From Siphonodentalium dalli (Eukaryota > Mollusca > Scaphopoda > Gadilida > Siphonodentaliidae), in assembly GCA_032622095.1 (NCBI GenBank), contig CP136061.1:198384935-198448934 (forward strand): a stretch of DNA of 64,000 nucleotides, given 5' to 3'. Below the pieces are notes generated by a model. It did no database searches. It was not told the DNA's origin and saw nothing but the letters and a program-made list of their open reading frames with translations. A program made the position numbers and the translations under genes. Of the stretch, positions 57,251 to 64,000 are shown piece by piece. Position 1 is the first letter of the stretch. Each line of letters starts with the position of its first letter.

Positions 57251-60024
57251 TGAATTATTCATTAGGGTTTGGCAAGTGATACTCACAGTCAATATGGCGG
57301 CCAAACTGGCGGGCAGAAATTGAAAAGAAGCCGATATTATCACATACTAATTTCAACTTTTTGTCATAATATTGATTTGTATAAACGAAACGGTACATAA
57401 TATAAGCCATCTATTAGTTCCAATGTAAGTCGTAGCCCTTTGGAAGGATGAAAACCCACAATCGCAATGTGGCATTTCAAAATCCATTCTCCACAAAGGG
57501 CTCATACTGGCCGTAACCGTATATAGGTGCGCCGAATAGTCATATTATGACTTCCAAGAATCAAAACAACAATACCTGAGCTTATTCTGAATTGCCACAT
57601 TCAGTATTATCTAGACTCGTTTCCGTCTCTTCGTCCGATTAATCTATCTCACTCACAACAACAGTTCACTACTCTTCTTTGTAGGAGTGTGCCACTAATC
57701 GGAATGTTTCAAACAATACATATGCCGGTGTCCAGCTCACGTGTTTGTTTCCAAAGCTTGGAATTCTTAGCGAGCTTCATTCGTGGTATAGCTTATGGTA
57801 TAATTCAGATGCTACATGTGGGGTATATGCGTCATATTGTGCGATACACTATAAAGGTATTCGGTCGATGCGTATACTAGCTTTCAGAATGACCTATCTA
57901 TCTGCGTATTGTCAGCTTTGGTGACCTAATGGGGATAACAACGTGTACACCTGGTGATCTTCCCAAACAGCCACTTCTCAATATATGGTTCATCAATTCA
58001 AATACTCATCTAATGCACTGACGTACCCGGACAACTTCTGTATATGGCTTCGAATGTTGAAAGCCCGACATTTGACGGATGCATTTCTGCTAATGCGTAG
58101 AAGACCATAATGCATAATATACCCAAACTCCTTGAACATGATCATAAGAACAAGCTTGTTGGCGTCCAGCAATCGTCTCACCGAACAGATCCAAGCAGAT
58201 GATAACAATACACACGGTGCTAGTTTGTGGGTATGTGTCATGATAGTGGAAATGAAATTGGACCATGACTGCACCGCCCCATATTTTGTTATGTTTTAGA
58301 TTCAGACAGGATCTCATGTGTGGCTTTGCTTTCCTTGTATGCTAAGATTGTATGTTCCCATCCGATTGGAAGCCATTCTTAAACAACTGGACCAGGAGTA
58401 TGCCATTGGCTACTGCTGTATAAGCCCCACCAAGACTGGGGTGTAGTCTTAAAGGCGATACCTTTGATAGTTGGTTGATATGTCATACTCACGCTGGGTG
58501 GTATGGTTCAAGAAAGTACAAATTCCATCAACAAAAGGGTGAAATATTCAACGCGAAGAATATCCAGAGGAATGTTACGTTGATGAGCTCTTGCATTCAG
58601 TTCAACAAACGTTGGTACACCAATGCGACCATTTTCCTGCATGAGACATTAACTAATATATTCTAAAGTTATATATATAAAGCTATATGATCATAAAGGT
58701 CGCGTTCCCAAACGTCCACAGCCATTGCCATCGAGACTGTAAATTGTTCTTTAAATACATAGTGAAATAAATGCACCACAGTTTCTGACATTTTCTTGAA
58801 TAATACCGCCCACATACTGACACTAACCCCGAGAGAGGATAACAAAACACGCATACATTCATGCTATAAAGACATTATCCTTTAGTCCATCCGACTGTTT
58901 TGAGGGAGGCTAGCATAGTATTATCCAGACAAAAGTTTACGTAGTTGAATCAGAAAGGCTTCGAAACGGATGTGGAAATACAATCTTACCACACCAAATA
59001 AAACCGACACGCATGACATTCGATATCTTAAACATGCACCAGGAGTCGGGGTGGTGTATACAGTGGCCCATTTCATTCCCAGTATCATGGCGCATGTCCA
59101 CAAACTAGCACCGCGAGCATTATTGTTCTTCACTGCTGGGAGATATTCGACGAGACAACTGCGGGGCTTCACACAGTTTGCTTCGGATAATGGTCAAGAA
59201 GTGTGGGTAGTATGTACACTAGGGTCTTCTCCTTAGCAGATAGACATCTGTTCAAGGGAATGAGACAGCTAGCAACCTTCGAAACACTGTCGAAGTTGTC
59301 CACATATGCCAATGCGTTCGCTGAGTTTGTGAGTTGACGAACCATCTATTGAGAAGTGACTAGCTAACTGGTTCGCCAGGTGTACATGTCGTTATCCCAT
59401 GGGGTATGAGACACATACATAGAGATGACCTTCTGTAAGCTTGTATACTCATCGGCCATATGCCTTCCTAGTTCAAGATGACGCACAAATATCATATTTA
59501 GCAAATATTTAAAATCGTAAGCTAGACACCGGAAAATGAATTGTTTGAAACGTTATGATTAGAGGGACCCTACTCCCAGGAAGTGGTGAATACTTTGTCG
59601 GTGTGAGCGACCTAGATTTATCAGACAAAGAAATGGAAGCTGGTCCAGATAATTATGGACGTGACGTGGCAAATCAGAATCTGTTATCAGGTAACTGTTC
59701 TGATATAACTATTCGGCGCACCTACGCTCACGGCCATTATCGGCGCTAAGTGGAGACTGGATTTCGAAATGCCACATCGCGATATTAATTGTGGTTTTTC
59801 ATCTTTCCAGAAGGATACGAGCTATGTTATGCGTTTTGATACCTTTAAGTTGAACTTGTAGATGGTTTATGTACAGTTTCGTCCATACATACCGATATTA
59901 TGACAAAAAGTTGAAATTAATATGTGAAAATATCGATTTCTTTTCAATTTCTAGCCGCCAATTTAGCAGCGATCTTGGATGTGAGTATCAATTGCCAAAC
60001 CCTAATAATACTTCATGTCACTAT

Positions 60025-61123
60025 TCCATATCAACATGTAATGGTGGATAGAAATCGCGAAACAATAACGCCCATCGTAAGAAAGTAAAGGAATGTAGAC
60101 TTGTTTTCAAATTTCGGTCGCCATTTTGGCCGCCATCTTCGATTTGGAAAACAACTTCTTGCATGAGATGTAATGTAATTACTTCACCTCAGTATTTCCA
60201 ACTCAATTGTAAGCATGGGTGGAGTTGTCTCGACAATAATGCCCAATGATGTGAATATGATGGAATTTCGGTGATTATTCAAAATATGTCCGCCATTGTG
60301 GGCGCCATTTTGGATTTGGGGGACTTTTATTTGGATAAGGTACAAGGAAAGTTCTTCGCCTAATTGTTCCCAACTTACAATAGTAAGCAGGTGTGGAGTT
60401 GTCATGACAATAATGCTCACTGATGTTAAAATCAGCGATTTTTTATTTCTGGTGGCCATTTTGGCCGCCATCTTGGATTTGGGTAAATATTCCTCAACTC
60501 AGCTATAAGATGAATCCTAGCTCGAGTATTTCCTGCAAATATATATGCATGGCTGTTGGTATAATAGCAATAACATTCATTGATTCGAAACATAACATCG
60601 CGTTATTAACGGAGATTCGTCTTTGACCTATGATACCGGCATTTGGGAAAACGTGATATCGGACAAAAATATCCCGCAATGAATGCATATTATGGTCCCC
60701 ATGTATTCGCCAATGACTCCTCTATATGATAAATGTATAACATGACGCAAAAATTCTAACATTTTCCCACAGAGACAAACGAAAGGTGGTAACATGTCAG
60801 AAAAATAGCATATTTTCACATTTCGGCGGCCATCTTGGCCGGCATATTGGATTTTGGTGTCGGATTTTTGGCTAATTTGTAAGGGTTGTATATTAGCATA
60901 ACGAATCGGGTGGAAAACAAGACCGCATGTGCTATCATCTTTACTATAATGGCGATCAAAGAGACCTGGTGCATTAAACATAAATGGCCGCCATGATGGA
61001 CGCCATATTGTCTGGAGTCTCTGCGGCCAAAAAAATTAGAGGAGACCTTAAGGAAGAAAATTAGTGGGGTGAAGTTAAGTCCTGGGGGGGGTGTGCAGAG
61101 GTCGACCAATATCTCCTGGACTA
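60025..61123 (-). repeat. Outer right arm: GATGGCGGCC-rich module
   Basis: Reverse complement of 56117-57250, apart from small indels such as the absence of a poly-A bearing 'cacttgttaacaagaaaaaaaag' present on the left. Confidence 0.7.
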
Positions 61124-62269
61124 GTACGCTGTATAGACTATTTCTAATGAGTCGCAATTTTATAATCTATAGTATCAAGTAGGTTGATATGGTAAATTTA
61201 TTTTGTTTTATGACAAATACCCATGCATTTATTTGTCATAAAAATTTAAACTCCATATATATACTTTTCCGCCTCTGACGGAGAGGGTCCGAGAATGTTA
61301 TCCAGTAGAGTGAGTAGACCCGTTAGAAATTCATTATAGGCCTATCTGCCCTTACCAATCGAAAATTAATAATCATTAGATGATATTTATATGAATAGGA
61401 GAATGTTGGTGAGATCGTCGTGGCGAAAATCGCGGTTGCTGGTGGTCATGAGAGGTTGCACAACGACCGCGATTTGGATTGGCCTCTTGACTGCCGATTA
61501 CCACACCAATGCTGTATATCAGCCCACAGTTCTACTGTGCGACAAAAGTGCTCGCATAAAAACAATCGTTCCTCGTATTATGTAAACAGTTGGTGACCTT
61601 CACAAATTCATATAGCCTACCTTACACGTATTTAAATTCGAGCAGTAATATTGCGCGAATTCAAAACTGACAAAACTATGTTAGAAAACGTTCTGTGTTT
61701 AATGACAGTGTCAGTTTTTTGTCACTCCTAAATATACAAATATACGTGTTTACATCGAGAACATAACTGCATGCGTTATAATTTTTTTGAGAAGATGAGT
61801 ATATATATGCTTTGAGTAATTATTCTGGTATTTAAACTGTTATGGGGGTCATAGAATTGAGCCCGATATATAGAAGTAAAACCAAAACAGCGCTGACTGC
61901 TGACTTCAAAACAATTTGACTGCTTGTATGTCAAATAGTTGGGTTCAAATCAATAACTAAGAACACGGCGCCATTCCATGCAGGGTTGTGGGTATGGATA
62001 CGTGCTTTCGACCCTCTTATGTTCCCACGCAGTTTGATATAAATTCAGAAGTCGTACTATTTTTATATACGACACCTATAGATCTTAATTTTTTCCCAGA
62101 ATAAAGTATAACTGCCTGCTGAAACAGGCTTATTTTTATGTGCTCTATATATGGTCATACGACCACTGTGTGCGCTGTACGCACATTTTGATGGTAAAAA
62201 ATATATAAAACTTAAAACTAAATTGTTTAATTTAATTTTGTATTTATTTATTTTTTTATTTAGTTTTAA
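61124..62269. other. Intergenic, nothing recognised
   Basis: Short frames only. Confidence 0.4.
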
Positions 62270-62466
62270 AGGGGGACTCGCCCTAAATCCGACCATTTAT
62301 GGGACCATCTCCTTTTATACTCAACAGAATATATAAAACAAATGAATAAATTTGAGCCATGGATGAATGCAAAATACACTCCTGTGCTCTATGAAATGTG
62401 CAAACAACATGGTAATTATAATGAAAATGAAATCATAAATGGCCGGATTTAGTGTACAGTACCCCT
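62270..62466. mobile_element. Fold-back MITE of the TTAA family, second copy
   Basis: 197 bp. TTAA precedes AGGGGGAC; the right side ends ..GTACAGTACCCCT then GTAA (mutated TTAA). Shares ATTTATGGGACCATCT, AACAGAATATAT and CAAACAACATGGTAATTATA with 1121-1447, but one arm is shortened. Confidence 0.6.
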
Positions 62467-64000
62467 GTAATTTCTTAGCTAAATTTAACATTTTTGTTTC
62501 AATCAAAATAGTGAAAATCGTACGCCGTTGTTAACGTCCACCGTGGTGACCAGAGTTACCACACCAATTTTGGTTGAAATATTCCCAAGGATCTGGACGA
62601 AAATCGCGAACAGAAAGACAGATAGACAGCCATCCTGCTATTATATATGTATATAGATTATATACATAACAAATTATCGGTATATCTGCAGTAATGTCGC
62701 TATCAAATGCCGCTTCCACTCTAAGCTGTATGTTTCTCTTTTGGCAAAAAAGGCTCTGATCATGTAACATAATTATTATAGTAACAGTTTCATTTTATTG
62801 CATTACGCATGTGAATAATAATTTATCAAAATCCGAAAGATCTAAAAACTTAGGAAATAATTAGCTAATTGAGTGACATAATTTCCGCGTAAATATTGGT
62901 ATGTAGCACATTTCATAAAAAAATATTCACTTTCAACTTTGCTTCGTTAGGGACCCCGTACACATTCAACATGCAGTTGTTTTGGCGTGTTTTTATACAA
63001 CATATCCAACTTAACTGCTGACACCCTCCCCATGTAAGGTCGGACACTGTCCAACTGATGGCTATTTCGGTCCAAACGTTTTACCAAAGTCAGGTGATAT
63101 GCGACTGCTGGTCCAAAAACAACAAGTTCCCCTCTAATTGCAGATTGGAAACTCTACTAGAACAAGTTCAACCTTGTGAAATTTCGAACTAACTTTTGAA
63201 CATTTTGACCAAATCTGAGGGGGGTACTAAACACCCCAATCAGGTATCCATGTCCCTATGAGATTAGTAGGTCATAAGCTGAGTTTTACCTGTCTCTGGA
63301 CATGTCCTCTTTTGACAACTCGTACTACGTGAGCTTGAGCCTGAGCAACTTACTGCCACAACTACAGCTTCCCGTCTCCCTCTACAGGCCATGTCCACAT
63401 GTCACACTGCATGTCCCATGCCATTGTGACCATGTACCTGTTCAAAATTCAAAGGTAAAGGGATAGGTATAGGAAAGCCAAAAAGCCAATATATATTTAG
63501 CACCGTACACCATCTTATAACCCAGCTCCTTTTGTTTTTACCTCGACTTTCTATTTTCCTAATGGGCCCCGGGCACTAGGTACCATGCTTTATATCACAA
63601 GTCGTGTAAAATCAAACATGTGAAATCGAACTTTTGAACCCTGCGTCATTCAGTTCCGTATCGGCAGAGGTGTGTTGCTAATTTGCATATAGCGGGTATC
63701 CGTCACATTAAAACATTCATGTCATCATGCGAGACTTCAGTAATGGAGTTAACTTCGGTTCAATTTCTGCACGCAACAAAACGAATGCATTGTTCGTCTC
63801 AAAAACATCATAAACTACATACGTGTCCAAAATCCAGATAATTAGGTCGACAGTATATATTTGCGTATCTACAGTACGTTATGTACATCACAAAACAAAT
63901 GTTGTATTAAATGTTTGCGTACATTGGACAGTATTGTGTCGGTACACATGTCTACAGTTGTGTTCACGGGTAAGTACACGTGCAACCACACTCACACGAC
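62467..64000. other. Intergenic, nothing recognised
   Basis: No repeat family member, exon or RNA gene identified up to the window end. Confidence 0.4.

Larger units (their letters stand above)
56117..61123. repeat. 5.0-kb imperfect palindrome
   Basis: The left arm (56117 to about 58650) and right arm (about 58680 to 61123) are reverse complements along their whole length and meet at a TTATATATATAA-like centre near 58.66 kb. The ends are TAGTCCAGGAGATATTGG and its complement, each next to GTA. The outer ~1.1 kb is highly similar, carrying GATGGCGGCC cores. Inner matches are weaker but collinear, for example CACCAGGTGTACA(C/T)G at 57941/59377 and GG(C/A)TTCCAATCGGATG-like near 58370 and 58960. 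Open frames on the arms reflect this symmetry and have no known domain. Confidence 0.8.

Noticed and set aside
56633-60981. Several 90-140 residue frames in the 56-61 kb region
   Set aside because: Frames occur symmetrically on the palindrome arms and reflect the ATGGCGGCC modules; no domain or splice support.

Overview
This window looks like an intergenic, repeat-dominated piece of an animal nuclear genome, most likely a marine mollusc. That is an inference from its repeat types: CGGA/GGAC-rich elements with ~165 bp internal tandem repeats, a LINE 3' tail ending in TTGAA repeats, Harbinger elements carrying a separate MADF/BESS-like gene, and a RepHel Helitron with a 5' TCTATTATATAT-type end. 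It is AT-rich, with no operons and no prokaryotic signals. I see no complete ordinary host gene. Almost all recognisable coding sequence belongs to transposons or to decayed, duplicated gene pieces.

Layout. 0-13.5 kb: a PIF/Harbinger (HARBI1-like) transposase gene on the minus strand, split into three exons 11.6 kb apart (12958-13283, 4260-4375, 1717-2523) whose splice phases fit. Its introns hold fold-back MITEs, tandem repeats, a MULE-like element with a 9-bp target duplication, and a SINE-like chimera of tRNA and 5S rRNA. A plus-strand BESS-like exon lies inside the last intron. 13.5-22.6 kb: one ~1.16 kb repeat present three times (one forward, two reverse) and carrying RFX-type X-box palindromes. 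Between the copies lie minisatellites and a dimeric array with an ATGGCC...GGCCAT core. 22.6-29.1 kb: a decayed autonomous Helitron (Rep HUH/Y2 plus Pif1-like helicase, four frameshifts) whose CTAG 3' end abuts, with no spacer, the TC 5' end of a second, short Helitron. 30.9-40.25 kb: a 5.05 kb direct duplication carrying SGNH-like and methyltransferase-like fragments, with a third partial copy at 42.5-43.0 kb.

43.96-48.85 kb: three TIR elements joined end to end, each pair sharing one TTA target site. The third is inverted and has a 494-bp TTAA-flanked MITE nested in it; that MITE has a sister copy at 52.36-52.86 kb. 50.9-51.7 kb: the 3' end of a non-LTR retrotransposon. 54.3 kb: one plausible host exon with good splice sites and a Kazal-like cysteine pattern. 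56.1-61.1 kb: a 5.0 kb imperfect palindrome whose arms meet with essentially no spacer; the outer parts are very similar and the inner parts strongly diverged.

The features do not form a pathway. The common theme is non-autonomous elements living off autonomous families (Harbinger, Helitron and a TTAA-target family), with several unusual junctions: a tandem Helitron joint, shared-TSD trains and a giant palindrome. Coordinates of repeats are hand-aligned and may be off by a few bases.
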